Source: Escherichia sp. ESNIH1 (GTDB lineage Bacteria > Pseudomonadota > Gammaproteobacteria > Enterobacterales > Enterobacteriaceae). From it: DNA of 64,000 bases. The translations under genes and the position numbers were made by a program. Below are positions 45,285 through 53,875 of the stretch, piece after piece. Each line of letters starts with the position of its first letter. The stretch's first letter is position 1. The DNA is taken from assembly GCA_002918705.1 (NCBI GenBank), contig PQKR01000007.1:167482-231481 (forward strand), written 5' to 3'. The notes beneath the pieces were generated by a model. It had not been told where the DNA came from. It saw nothing but the letters and a program-made list of their open reading frames with translations, and searched no databases.

Positions 45285-45895
45285 TGCAACTCTATTTCGC
45301 CGCGACGTCCGCTTACGTCCGTAAAGTGATGGTGTGCGCGACGGTATTGGGTCTTGCTGAGGAGATCCAACGGCTGGATTCCGCTGCGCATCCCATTGAG
45401 CGTGACGAACGTATCGCCACGTTTAATCCGCTGGCTAAAGTCCCGGCGTTACGTACCGAAAGCGGGATCTCTCTCTACGACAGCCGGGTCATTTGCGAAT
45501 ACCTCAACGCGCGCGCGCAGGGTGGTTTATTCCCGCAAGAGGGGGATGCGCGCTGGCGGAGCCTTGCGCACCAGGCGTTGGGCGATGGCATTATCGATGC
45601 GGCGTTGCTGGCGCGCTATGAATTCAGCGCTCGCCCGCCTGAGAAACAGTGGCGGAGCTGGGCCGACGCGCAACTGAAAAAGGTCGCCGCCGCACTGGCG
45701 GAAATTGAACGTCAGGCCAGCGGTTTTAGCGAACAACCCCACGATATCGGGCTGATTGCCATCGGTTGTGCGCTGGGTTATCTCGACTTCCGCTTTGCCG
45801 AACTTAACTGGCGCGCCGGTCACCCGCTGACTGCCGCATGGTTCGCCGTTTTCGATGCGCATCCGGCTATGGTCGCTACTCGTCCGTACGTTTAA
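45281..45895 (+). CDS. Glutathione S-transferase (YibF-like)
   Basis: A 204-residue GST: N-terminal thioredoxin fold (ATSAYVRKVMVCATVLGL; FNPLAKVPAL; YDSRVICEYLN, the glutathione site) and an all-helical C-terminal domain. It resembles E. coli YibF. In catabolic operons GSTs often isomerise or detoxify electrophilic intermediates; which one here is unknown. The ATG overlaps the previous stop (45281). Confidence 0.88.
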   Translation: MMQLYFAATSAYVRKVMVCATVLGLAEEIQRLDSAAHPIERDERIATFNPLAKVPALRTESGISLYDSRVICEYLNARAQGGLFPQEGDARWRSLAHQALGDGIIDAALLARYEFSARPPEKQWRSWADAQLKKVAAALAEIERQASGFSEQPHDIGLIAIGCALGYLDFRFAELNWRAGHPLTAAWFAVFDAHPAMVATRPYV

Positions 45896-45907
45896 TCAGG
45901 AGTTTGC

Positions 45908-46357
45908 ATGTCACAGCAGATCTATTTTCTCAACGGGCCGAACGCCAATTTGTATGGGCTGGATAAAAACGGCACCTACGGCAGCGAAAGTTTTGTCAGC
46001 ATTGGCGAGCGCTGTCAGCGTCGCGCCGAATCGCACGGGGTGATAGTGCATTTTCGCCAGAGCAACCATGAAGGCGTGCTGGTCGACTGGATTCAGGAGG
46101 CGCGACAGAACGCGGCGGGATTGATTATCAACGCGGCGGGGTTGACCTATACGTCCGTGCCGATCCTTGATGCACTGCTGACGTTTGACGGCCCGATCGT
46201 CGAAGCGCATATGAGCAACATCTGGAAGCGCGAACCGTTCCGTCACCGCTCCCTGGTATCGAAAGCGGCAACCGGCGTGATCGCCGGGCTTGGCGCGTTG
46301 GGTTACGAACTGGCGATTGATGCGGTAGTCAACCTGATGGAGGCGCGCATCGCATGA
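45908..46357 (+). CDS. Type II 3-dehydroquinate dehydratase family protein, diverged
   Basis: A 149-residue AroQ-fold protein: FLNGPNANLYG, TYGSESF, RQSNHEGVLVDWIQEA, and RHRSLVSKAATGVIAGLGALGY. The catalytic Tyr (TYG), Asn (INAAG), His (EAHMSN) and late Arg are kept. The usual active-site Arg before Tyr (LGTREP) is DKNG here, and the THTS His is TYTS. Enterobacteria normally use type I AroD for the shikimate pathway, so this copy probably has another substrate. I therefore do not name it aroQ. Confidence 0.82.
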   Translation: MSQQIYFLNGPNANLYGLDKNGTYGSESFVSIGERCQRRAESHGVIVHFRQSNHEGVLVDWIQEARQNAAGLIINAAGLTYTSVPILDALLTFDGPIVEAHMSNIWKREPFRHRSLVSKAATGVIAGLGALGYELAIDAVVNLMEARIA

Positions 46358-47283
46358 GCACCCTTGTATTTTACAGCGAATTCGACAGCTTCGACGAGTG
46401 GTCAGCTTTACTTGCACCCTATTTGCCCGGCGTGACGATTTGCCGCGCCGAAACGGTGCAAAAACCTGACGACGTGCACTATGCGCTGGCATGGCAACCG
46501 CCGCGTGGTTTCTTTGCGCCATACCGCAATCTCAGACTGCTGGTGAATCTTGGCGCGGGCGTCGACTCCCTGGTTGGGCGTGACGATCTGCCGGATATCC
46601 CGATTATTCGCCTGTCCGACCCCGATATGGCGCGCATGATGGCCGGTTATGTGCTTTTTGCGGTGCTGCGCTACGCGCGCGATATTCCGGCGTTCGAGCG
46701 CGCGCAGCGGGAACAGCGCTGGCACTATTTGCATCCGCGCGCACCCTCCAGTATACGTGTCGGCGTGCTGGGACTGGGGGAGTTGGGCGGGTATGCGGCG
46801 CAGGAGCTGGCGCGACAAGGTTTTGACGTGCGCGGCTGGTCACGTTCGCAAAAAGCGATTGCGGATGTTCGCTGTAGCAGCGGACCGGAGTCGCTGAATG
46901 ATTTTCTTGGCCAGAGCGACATTTTGGTAGTCATGCTGCCACTCACGCCGCACACGGCTGGCCTGCTTAGCGCAGAACGACTGGCGTGCCTGCCGCCCGG
47001 CGCGGCGTTCATCAATGTATCGCGTGGCGCGATTGTCGACCAGACGGCGCTGACGGATGCGTTACGCGCCGGGCGGATTGCAGAAGCCACGCTGGATGTA
47101 TTTGACCGCGAACCGCTGCCGCCGGGCGATCCGCTGTGGTGCATGGAAAATGTGCTGATCACGCCGCATCTGGCATCTGTCGCCATTCCCGCCAGCGCCG
47201 CCCAGCAGGTCGCAGGGAACATTCAGCGCGCCGCACGCGGCGAGCCGGTAACCAATCAAGTGTTCCCGGCGCGCGGGTATTAA
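46354..47283 (+). CDS. D-2-hydroxyacid dehydrogenase (GhrA-like)
   Basis: A 309-residue NAD(P)H-dependent dehydrogenase like glyoxylate/hydroxypyruvate reductase GhrA: Rossmann motif GVLGLGELGGYAAQELARQG, Arg in VSRGAIVDQ, Glu in FDREPLPPGDPLW and His in ITPHLASVA. The WSRS after the second strand suggests NADPH use. It probably reduces a 2-keto acid made by the pathway. It overlaps the preceding gene by ATGA and ends the left arm. Confidence 0.88.
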   Translation: MSTLVFYSEFDSFDEWSALLAPYLPGVTICRAETVQKPDDVHYALAWQPPRGFFAPYRNLRLLVNLGAGVDSLVGRDDLPDIPIIRLSDPDMARMMAGYVLFAVLRYARDIPAFERAQREQRWHYLHPRAPSSIRVGVLGLGELGGYAAQELARQGFDVRGWSRSQKAIADVRCSSGPESLNDFLGQSDILVVMLPLTPHTAGLLSAERLACLPPGAAFINVSRGAIVDQTALTDALRAGRIAEATLDVFDREPLPPGDPLWCMENVLITPHLASVAIPASAAQQVAGNIQRAARGEPVTNQVFPARGY

Positions 47284-47309
47284 TATTTATAACCGCGCCG
47301 GGACGAAAT

Positions 47310-47322
47310 GTGACGGCGTCAC
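47310..47322. other. matS site, perfect consensus
   Basis: GTGACGGCGTCAC fits GTGACRNYGTCAC exactly. It contains the stop codon of the LysR gene (minus strand). Confidence 0.88.
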
Positions 47323-48281
47323 GCCACCCGCACCACCTGCGGATCGAAATAGCTGGGTGCCGCCATGCCGGGGATGTACTGGTCGGAGATAAACATGCGG
47401 CAGCGCTCGGCAAACGCGTTCACCACCATAGAGTGCTGCGTATGGGCCACGGTGGCGTAACCCAGCTGCATCGGTCTGTTTACCCCCGCCAGCCGCACGC
47501 GAATCAGGCGTTTGCCATCCTGGGAGAGATGCGCTTTCGGTCGCACGTTCGCAATACCAAACCCCACGCCGTTGGCCACCATGGCGCGTACCACTTCCAT
47601 GTTGCCGGAGCGCATGACCACATTCGGCGTAACGCCCGCTTCGCTAAACAGCCCAAGGAAATATTCGCGGCTCCACGGCATATCCAGCAAAACCATTGGC
47701 ATGGTCGCCAGATCCTGAATCGTCACCGCCGACTGCGTCGCCAGCGGGTGATGTTCACCCACCATCACATACGGCGGCAGCTGCGCCAGCGAGGTGAATG
47801 CGATGTCGTTAGCGGGCACTAAATCGTAAGTCAGGGCGATATCGATATCGGCAGCGCGCAACTGTTTCAGCAGCTGTTCATGGTGGCCTTCCACGAGCGT
47901 AATGCGCACGCCCGGAAACGCCCGGCCAAAGCCGAACACCAGTTCCGGCGTCAGCATGGGTGCCAGCGTATCCAGACAGCCTACGCGCAGCGGGCCGCGC
48001 ACATTGTTCATGGATTCCGACGCAATGGTATAGAGGTTCATCATCTGCTCCAGAATGAGCTTCGCCTCTTTCAGAACCTGATGGCCGATGGCGGTCAGCG
48101 ATACGCCCTGAGCGTGATGCCGTACGAACAGCTGGACGCCCAGTTCAGATTCAATGTGGGTAATAGCGGCAGAGATCGATGGCGATGAGACGTGGATACG
48201 TTCCGATGCGCCGATGATACTGCCCGCCTCTCCGGAAGCGACAAAATATTCCAGCTGACGCTGGGTAATGCGACTGAGCAT
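47319..48281 (-). CDS. LysR-family regulator of the catabolic cluster
   Basis: A 320-residue LysR regulator: HTH at residues about 5-62 (GSIIGASERIHVSSPSISAAITHIESELG) and effector domain with LVEGHHEQLLKQLRAADIDIALTYDL. It sits between the two arms, divergent from the binding-protein gene and convergent with the dehydrogenase gene. The large palindrome 96 bp upstream of its start is its probable binding site. Confidence 0.9.
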   Translation of the reverse strand: MLSRITQRQLEYFVASGEAGSIIGASERIHVSSPSISAAITHIESELGVQLFVRHHAQGVSLTAIGHQVLKEAKLILEQMMNLYTIASESMNNVRGPLRVGCLDTLAPMLTPELVFGFGRAFPGVRITLVEGHHEQLLKQLRAADIDIALTYDLVPANDIAFTSLAQLPPYVMVGEHHPLATQSAVTIQDLATMPMVLLDMPWSREYFLGLFSEAGVTPNVVMRSGNMEVVRAMVANGVGFGIANVRPKAHLSQDGKRLIRVRLAGVNRPMQLGYATVAHTQHSMVVNAFAERCRMFISDQYIPGMAAPSYFDPQVVRVA

Positions 48282-48377
48282 GCAGGTTCTCCTGAGATCG
48301 CTGACGCCCTCATGTGGCGCCAGTCATTCTAATAGTGCAGGTTTCTTGCATTTCTCATGCCAAAACAGGGTCATTTT

Positions 48378-48402
48378 TTTGCGTCAGAAATTCTGACGCA
48401 AA
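48378..48402. promoter_or_regulatory. Perfect 25-bp palindrome, candidate LysR operator
   Basis: Arms TTTGCGTCAGAA (48378-48389) and TTCTGACGCAAA (48391-48402) are exact inverse complements around one A. It lies in the 258-bp divergent region between LysR and the binding protein and contains T-N11-A type half sites. Confidence 0.75.
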
Positions 48403-48539
48403 GAGGAGGAAAAGGCTGTTTTACCGAATCATCTCGTATCGGCATAGTGATTTCACACCAGGGAACACCGTTCGCACCGCGTTGGCGCGCCGGGTTTCAG
48501 ATTGCTACCACAGCCATTTCATGCATTGGGGATGAGAAT

Positions 48540-49571
48540 ATGTTGCGTAAGATTTGTGCCTTAACGTTGTTGACCACGAGCGTGTTGACCGCAGGTCATG
48601 CGATGGCCGCTGACAAGCTGATTGTCAGCACGTGGGGCGGCGGTTTTAAAGATCTGATTGATGAGACCATCGCCAAAGAATTTACCAAAGAGACCGGCGT
48701 GGAAGTGCAGTTTGTCACGGGCGGCACCATTGATCGTCTGAACAAAGCCAAACTGGCGGGCGGCTCGCCGGAAACGGACGTGACCTTTACGACGGCGCAT
48801 GTGGGCTATCTGTACGCCAACTCCGGCCTGTTTGAACAACTCGATATGAGCAAAATCCCGAACGCGGCGAACCTGGTGCAGCAGGCGAAAGTCAGCCCTT
48901 ATCACCTCGGCGTGTGGGGCTACGTTTACACCATCGGCTATCGACCGGATCTGGTGGCGAAAGGCGAAACCTTTGAGAGCTGGAACGATCTGTGGAAGCC
49001 TGAGCTTAAAGGGACGCTGGCGCTGCCTGACTGGGATCCGAGCCATATCATTGCGGTTTCCGCCAAACTCTCCGGCACCGATGCGGCGCACTGGGAGCAG
49101 GGCCAGGCGAAGCTGAAAGCGCTTATCCCGAACATCAAATCCTTCTATACCGATGATGCCAATAGCCAGCAACTGATCTCCACCGGCGAAACGCCTGTGC
49201 AGGTGATGCTGTCGATGAACGCCTACCACATGATTGCCGAAGGGGTGAACATCAAGCTGGTGATGCCGAAAGAGGGCGCGGTTCTGGGCGTTGATACCGT
49301 TGGCATTAACAAAGGCACCCGCAAGGCCGACCTCGCCTATAAGTTCATTAATATCGCCCTGAAGCCGGAGATCCAGCAGCAGGTGGCGAAGATTTATCAC
49401 GGTAGCCCAACGGTGACGAACGCCCATATTGACCCCGAACTGGCGAAGCTACCGGGCATGTTAACCACGCCCGAGCAGTGGAATGCCACCATCAATACCG
49501 ATCCGCAACTCCGTGCCGAGAAGACCGCAGAGTGGCGTCAGTGGTTCTCTGAAAACATCATGTCTCATTGA
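48540..49571 (+). CDS. ABC transporter periplasmic binding protein (PotD-like)
   Basis: A 343-residue extracellular solute-binding protein with a signal peptide (MLRKICALTLLTTSVLTAGH, cleavage after AMA). The mature start DKLIVSTWGGGFKDLIDETI is typical of the spermidine/putrescine/opine family. ATG 48540 follows GGGGATGAGA; the longer open frame has no signal-like start. It begins the right arm and should deliver the cluster substrate to the two permeases. Confidence 0.92.
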   Translation: MLRKICALTLLTTSVLTAGHAMAADKLIVSTWGGGFKDLIDETIAKEFTKETGVEVQFVTGGTIDRLNKAKLAGGSPETDVTFTTAHVGYLYANSGLFEQLDMSKIPNAANLVQQAKVSPYHLGVWGYVYTIGYRPDLVAKGETFESWNDLWKPELKGTLALPDWDPSHIIAVSAKLSGTDAAHWEQGQAKLKALIPNIKSFYTDDANSQQLISTGETPVQVMLSMNAYHMIAEGVNIKLVMPKEGAVLGVDTVGINKGTRKADLAYKFINIALKPEIQQQVAKIYHGSPTVTNAHIDPELAKLPGMLTTPEQWNATINTDPQLRAEKTAEWRQWFSENIMSH

Positions 49572-49636
49572 TTGACCTGGCGGCTTGCGGGCCGCCCCGT
49601 TTCTACCGGCAACATACTACTCAGGCAGCAACGTCT

Positions 49637-50491
49637 ATGACGAGAAAACCGACATTTTTACCCTGGTTCATTATTCCCGCCACGCTGACCGCGTTTGGGC
49701 TGGTTATCGCGATGTTCGCGGTGATGCAATATAGCGTACGCGCCTATATTCCCGGTTCGCTCGACGTGGGTGGGTTTACGCTGGCAAACTTTAACGGCCT
49801 GTTTAAAAGCATCTATGCCGATGCCTTTATCAACACCGTCATGCTTAGCGCCAAAACCGCCATTTTTGGCCTGCTGATGAGTTATCCGCTGGCGTACGCA
49901 CTGGTGCGCACCCGCACTACGTGGATCAAATCCACCATTCTGATTATCGCGATTACGCCGCTGTTTCTCGGCGAAGTGGTGCGCACCTATTCATGGATCA
50001 TCGTATTGGGCAACAGTGGCTTCCTGAATAGCCTGTTGCTGGCGATGGGCGTCATCTCAACACCCATTCAGTTTATGTTTACGCAGACTGGCGTGGTGGT
50101 GGCGCTGGTGCACGTCACTATGCCGATCATGGTGCTGATGCTGGCCACCGCACTGTCGCACATTAACCCCGATTATGAGAAAGCCGCCACCAGCCTCGGG
50201 GCAGGCCCGCTCCGCACCTTGCTGACAGTGACCATTCCGCTCTCGATCCCCGGCATTGTCTCCAGCCTGACCACCGCATTCGCCTGGACCTTTAGCGCCT
50301 TCGCCACGCCGCAACTGATTGGCGGCGGACGCGTTAGCACCGTGGCGACCCTGGTCTATCAACTGGGCTTCTCGTCGATGAACTTCCCGTTTGCCGCCGC
50401 GTTAAGCATTGCCGGTTTGATCCTGACCATCCTGTTACTGATGGCGCTGAAACGCATGACCCGATTCCTGCACGCGATGGGAGAGCACTAA
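49637..50491 (+). CDS. ABC transporter permease (PotB-like)
   Basis: A 284-residue inner membrane permease with about six helices and the EAA-type loop (YEKAATSLGAGPLRTLLTVTIPLSIPGI) that docks on the ATPase. ATG 49637 (MTRKPTFLPWFIIP) is chosen since the preceding open frame is not membrane-like. It pairs with the next permease. Confidence 0.9.
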   Translation: MTRKPTFLPWFIIPATLTAFGLVIAMFAVMQYSVRAYIPGSLDVGGFTLANFNGLFKSIYADAFINTVMLSAKTAIFGLLMSYPLAYALVRTRTTWIKSTILIIAITPLFLGEVVRTYSWIIVLGNSGFLNSLLLAMGVISTPIQFMFTQTGVVVALVHVTMPIMVLMLATALSHINPDYEKAATSLGAGPLRTLLTVTIPLSIPGIVSSLTTAFAWTFSAFATPQLIGGGRVSTVATLVYQLGFSSMNFPFAAALSIAGLILTILLLMALKRMTRFLHAMGEH

Positions 50492-50492
50492 T

Positions 50493-51311
50493 ATGACTCG
50501 TTCGATGAACGACAAACTGATGACGCTGACGGGCCGCCTGCTGGTCGCCGCTATTCTTATCTTTGTGCTGCTGCCGACCGTCGTGGTGTTTATCTCCTCG
50601 TTCAGCAGCACCTCGGTGCTGTTCTTCCCGCCGAAAGGCTGGTCGCTGCGCTGGTTCGAACGGGCGGTGAGTTACGATGATTTTCGTCACGGCTTCTGGT
50701 CCGGGCTGATTGTCACCGCATGGGCATCGTCGCTGGCGGTGCTCGTGGGCGCCTCGCTGGCGATTGCCATTGAGCGCTACTCATTCCCGTGCAAGCAGGT
50801 GCTGGAAGGCATTCTGCTGTCGCCGCTGTTTATCCCGCATTTCACTATTGGTCTGGGCCTGTTAATGCTGGTGTCGCAGCTCAACCTTGGACGCGGCTAT
50901 CCGCTGGTGATCTTCTGCCACGTCGTGCTGGTGCTGCCGTTTGTGCTGCGCAGCGTATATGTATCACTAAAAAACCTCGAACAGCGTATTGAGCTGGCGG
51001 CGGCTAGCCTTGGCGCATCGCCGCTGCGCGTCGTATTGACCATCACCGTGCCGCTGATTTTACCGGGCCTGTTCGGCGGCTGGCTGTTTGCCGCCATTCT
51101 CTCCTTTAATGAATTTACCGCATCGCTGTTTATTACCACCCAGGCGACGCAGACCTTGCCGGTGGCGATGTATAACTACGTGCGTGAATTCGCCGACCCG
51201 ACGCTGGCGGCCCTGTCGGTCATTTATATTACCGTTACCGCCACGCTGTTAATTATTGCCAATAAGTTTTTAGGGCTTGGCAAAGTATTAAACGTTGACG
51301 CCAGACATTAA
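50493..51311 (+). CDS. ABC transporter permease (PotC-like)
   Basis: A 272-residue permease with six helices and an EAA loop (IELAAASLGASPLRVVLTITVPLILPGL). It starts 1 bp after the first permease stop, so the two are coupled. Together with the PotD-like protein and the distant PotA-like ATPase it completes the importer. Confidence 0.91.
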   Translation: MTRSMNDKLMTLTGRLLVAAILIFVLLPTVVVFISSFSSTSVLFFPPKGWSLRWFERAVSYDDFRHGFWSGLIVTAWASSLAVLVGASLAIAIERYSFPCKQVLEGILLSPLFIPHFTIGLGLLMLVSQLNLGRGYPLVIFCHVVLVLPFVLRSVYVSLKNLEQRIELAAASLGASPLRVVLTITVPLILPGLFGGWLFAAILSFNEFTASLFITTQATQTLPVAMYNYVREFADPTLAALSVIYITVTATLLIIANKFLGLGKVLNVDARH

Positions 51312-51337
51312 TAAATTGTGAATTTTGGGGATGTATT

Positions 51338-52588
51338 ATGTCAGTAGAAAAAATTAATACGGTTATTGTTGGTGCTGGGCAAGCCGGTATTGCCATGAGT
51401 GAACATCTGGCGCTGATGGGGGTGCCGCATGTTGTTCTTGAGCGCAGCCGCATCGCTGAACGCTGGCGCTCAGAGCGCTGGGATTCGCTGGTGGCGAACG
51501 GACCCGCCTGGCATGACCGTTTCCCGTCGCTTAAATTCGACAATATTTCCCAGGAAGCTTTTCCGCCGAAAGAGCGTATGGCGCAGTACTTTGAAGATTA
51601 TGTGAAGATGCTTAACGCGCCAGTACGCACCGGCGTAGAGGTTCATCAGGTGGAGCGCCTGACAGGGCGCAGCGGGTTCAGCGTGGTGACATCAGCCGGA
51701 GAATTCGAAGCCGACAACGTGGTTGCCGCAACGGGTCCGTTCCAGAAGCCGTCATTCCCGCAGATTGTGCCGGAGAGCGCCGGGGTGCAGCAGATCCACT
51801 CTTCCGTTTATAAAAACCCGCAGCAGTTGCCCGCAGGCGGCGTGATGGTGGTGGGGGCAGGGGCATCAGGTACGCAAATCGCCGAAGAGCTGCGGAAAGC
51901 GGGGCGTGAGGTTTATCTCTCGGTTGGGGAACATTACCGTCCGCCGCGCGCTTATCGCGACCGTGATTACTGCTGGTGGCTCGGCGCGCTCGGCCTGTGG
52001 GATGAAGTTAAAATCAAGCCTAAGAAAGAGCACGTGGCCTTTGCGGTGAGCGGCTATGAAGGCGGCAAAACCGTGGATTTCCGCCGCCTGGCGCATATGG
52101 GCATTACGCTTGTTGGCATTACCAAAAGCTGGGATAACGGCGTGCTGCACTTCGCCGATGGCCTGGCTGAGAATATCGCCGAGGGCGATAAAGCTTACTT
52201 CGACGTACTACGCGATGCTGATGCCTATATTGAGCGCAACGGGCTGGATCTGCCGCCGGAGCCGCAGGCCTGGGAGCTGTTGCCCGATCCGGCGTGCCTG
52301 CTCAGTCCGCTGACGCAACTGGATATTGCCGCAGCGGGCATTACGACAATTATCTGGGCGACCGGTTTTAAATTTGATTTCAGTTGGCTGCAGGTCGATG
52401 CATTCGATGAAAAGGGATTGCCCTTCCATAAACGCGGTATTTCCGCCGAGCGGGGCATCTATTTCCTCGGCCTGCCGAACCTGGTAAACCGCGCCTCATC
52501 GTTTATTTACGGCGTATGGCACGACGCTAAATATATTGCCGATCACATTGCGTTGCAGAACGCCTATACCGATTACGTTAAATCGTAA
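51338..52588 (+). CDS. Flavin-containing monooxygenase-like (CzcO-type) protein
   Basis: A 416-residue FAD/NADPH flavoprotein. FAD motif VIVGAGQAGIAMSEHLALMG near the N terminus, an NADPH motif VVGAGASGTQIAEEL near residue 175, and IIWATGFKFDFSWL towards the C terminus. Relatives hydroxylate amines, indoles or ketones (N-oxidation or Baeyer-Villiger). It is the fourth gene of the right arm, 26 bp after the permeases, and probably makes the first attack on the imported compound (inference). Confidence 0.87.
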   Translation: MSVEKINTVIVGAGQAGIAMSEHLALMGVPHVVLERSRIAERWRSERWDSLVANGPAWHDRFPSLKFDNISQEAFPPKERMAQYFEDYVKMLNAPVRTGVEVHQVERLTGRSGFSVVTSAGEFEADNVVAATGPFQKPSFPQIVPESAGVQQIHSSVYKNPQQLPAGGVMVVGAGASGTQIAEELRKAGREVYLSVGEHYRPPRAYRDRDYCWWLGALGLWDEVKIKPKKEHVAFAVSGYEGGKTVDFRRLAHMGITLVGITKSWDNGVLHFADGLAENIAEGDKAYFDVLRDADAYIERNGLDLPPEPQAWELLPDPACLLSPLTQLDIAAAGITTIIWATGFKFDFSWLQVDAFDEKGLPFHKRGISAERGIYFLGLPNLVNRASSFIYGVWHDAKYIADHIALQNAYTDYVKS

Positions 52589-52619
52589 TAGCTTCTTGCA
52601 TTTTTTTATTATTATCAGC

Positions 52620-52648
52620 GGCTAAATAATCATTATTTAGCCCTTTTT
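52620..52648 (+). terminator. Strong intrinsic terminator between the monooxygenase and FMN oxidase genes
   Basis: GGCTAAATAAT (52620-52630) and ATTATTTAGCC (52632-52642) form a near-continuous stem followed by C and five T. It lies only 20 bp before the next gene in the same direction. Confidence 0.75.
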
Positions 52649-52662
52649 ATTGGATAGCGGAT

Positions 52663-53796
52663 ATGACCATAACCTGTATCGAAGAGTTACGGCAGCTGGC
52701 GCGTAAGCGGGTGCCAAAAATGTTTTACGATTATGTGGATGCAGGCTCATGGACTGAGTATAGCTATCGCGCCAACGAAACCGATTTACGTCGCCTTGAG
52801 TTTCGCCAGCGCGTGGCGGTCGATATTGCCGGACGCAGCACCGCCAGCGTGATGCTCGGGCAGGCCGTTACGATGCCGGTGGCGATTGCGCCCACCGGCT
52901 TAACCGGCATGATCCATCCTGACGGTGAGATCCTTGCGGCGCGCGCGGCAAAAAAGTTTGGTATTCCTTTTACGCTCTCCACGATGAGTATTTGTTCGAT
53001 TGAAGCGGTGGCGCAGGCGACGAATTACCATCCATTCTGGTTTCAGCTGTACGTCATGCGCGATCGCCAGTTCGTTGCCAACCTTATCGACCGCGCAAAA
53101 TCCGCCAATTGCGGCGCGTTGGTCGTCACTATGGACTTACAGGTGTTTGGCCAGCGCCATAAAGACATCAAGAATGGCCTGTCGACACCGCCAAAAATGA
53201 CGCTGCGCAACCTGCTTAATATTGCCGGTAAACCGCGCTGGTGTCGCAGTATGCTTGCCACGCGTAACCGTAACTTTGGCAATATCATTGGCCACGCCAG
53301 CGGGGTTGATAATATCGACGCGATGGTGGAGTGGACGGCCCAGCAGTTCGACCCGCGGCTCTCCTGGCAGGATGTTGAGTGGATAAAGCAGCGCTGGGGC
53401 GGCAAGCTTGTCGTGAAAGGCATTATGGACGCAGACGATGCGCGTCTGGCAGTGGAGGCGGGCGCGGATGCGCTGATCGTCTCCAATCACGGCGGGCGTC
53501 AGCTGGATGGCGTATCGTCATCGATTACCGTACTGCCGGAGATTGTCGCCGCGGTAGGCGAGCGCATTGAAGTGCATTTCGACGGCGGGATACGTTCCGG
53601 GCAGGATGTGCTCAAGGCGATTGCGCTCGGCGCAAAAGGAACCTATATCGGGCGCAGTATGCTGTATGGACTAGGAGCGCTGGGGGAGGAGGGTGTCACA
53701 ACGGCGCTCAACATCATTCGTAATGAGTTCGATTTGTCGATGGCGTTCTGCGGCAAGACGCATGTCGCATCGATTGATGCCGGGATCCTGCGGTAG
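52663..53796 (+). CDS. FMN-dependent alpha-hydroxyacid oxidase/dehydrogenase
   Basis: A 377-residue TIM-barrel flavoprotein of the lactate/glycolate/mandelate oxidase family. Active-site residues are present: Tyr in FYDYVDAGSWTE, QLYV, TMD, Lys in LVVKGIMDADDA, the catalytic His-Gly-Gly-Arg in SNHGGRQLDG and FMN phosphate loop DGGIRSG. It oxidises an L-2-hydroxyacid to the keto acid. It ends the right arm, though a strong terminator precedes it. Confidence 0.9.
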   Translation: MTITCIEELRQLARKRVPKMFYDYVDAGSWTEYSYRANETDLRRLEFRQRVAVDIAGRSTASVMLGQAVTMPVAIAPTGLTGMIHPDGEILAARAAKKFGIPFTLSTMSICSIEAVAQATNYHPFWFQLYVMRDRQFVANLIDRAKSANCGALVVTMDLQVFGQRHKDIKNGLSTPPKMTLRNLLNIAGKPRWCRSMLATRNRNFGNIIGHASGVDNIDAMVEWTAQQFDPRLSWQDVEWIKQRWGGKLVVKGIMDADDARLAVEAGADALIVSNHGGRQLDGVSSSITVLPEIVAAVGERIEVHFDGGIRSGQDVLKAIALGAKGTYIGRSMLYGLGALGEEGVTTALNIIRNEFDLSMAFCGKTHVASIDAGILR

Positions 53797-53875
53797 AGCG
53801 TATCATTAGAAAGATGACGCATGATGTTTATTTTTGTATGGTAAATGATGATCTTAACAACATTAAGGCGTAGGC

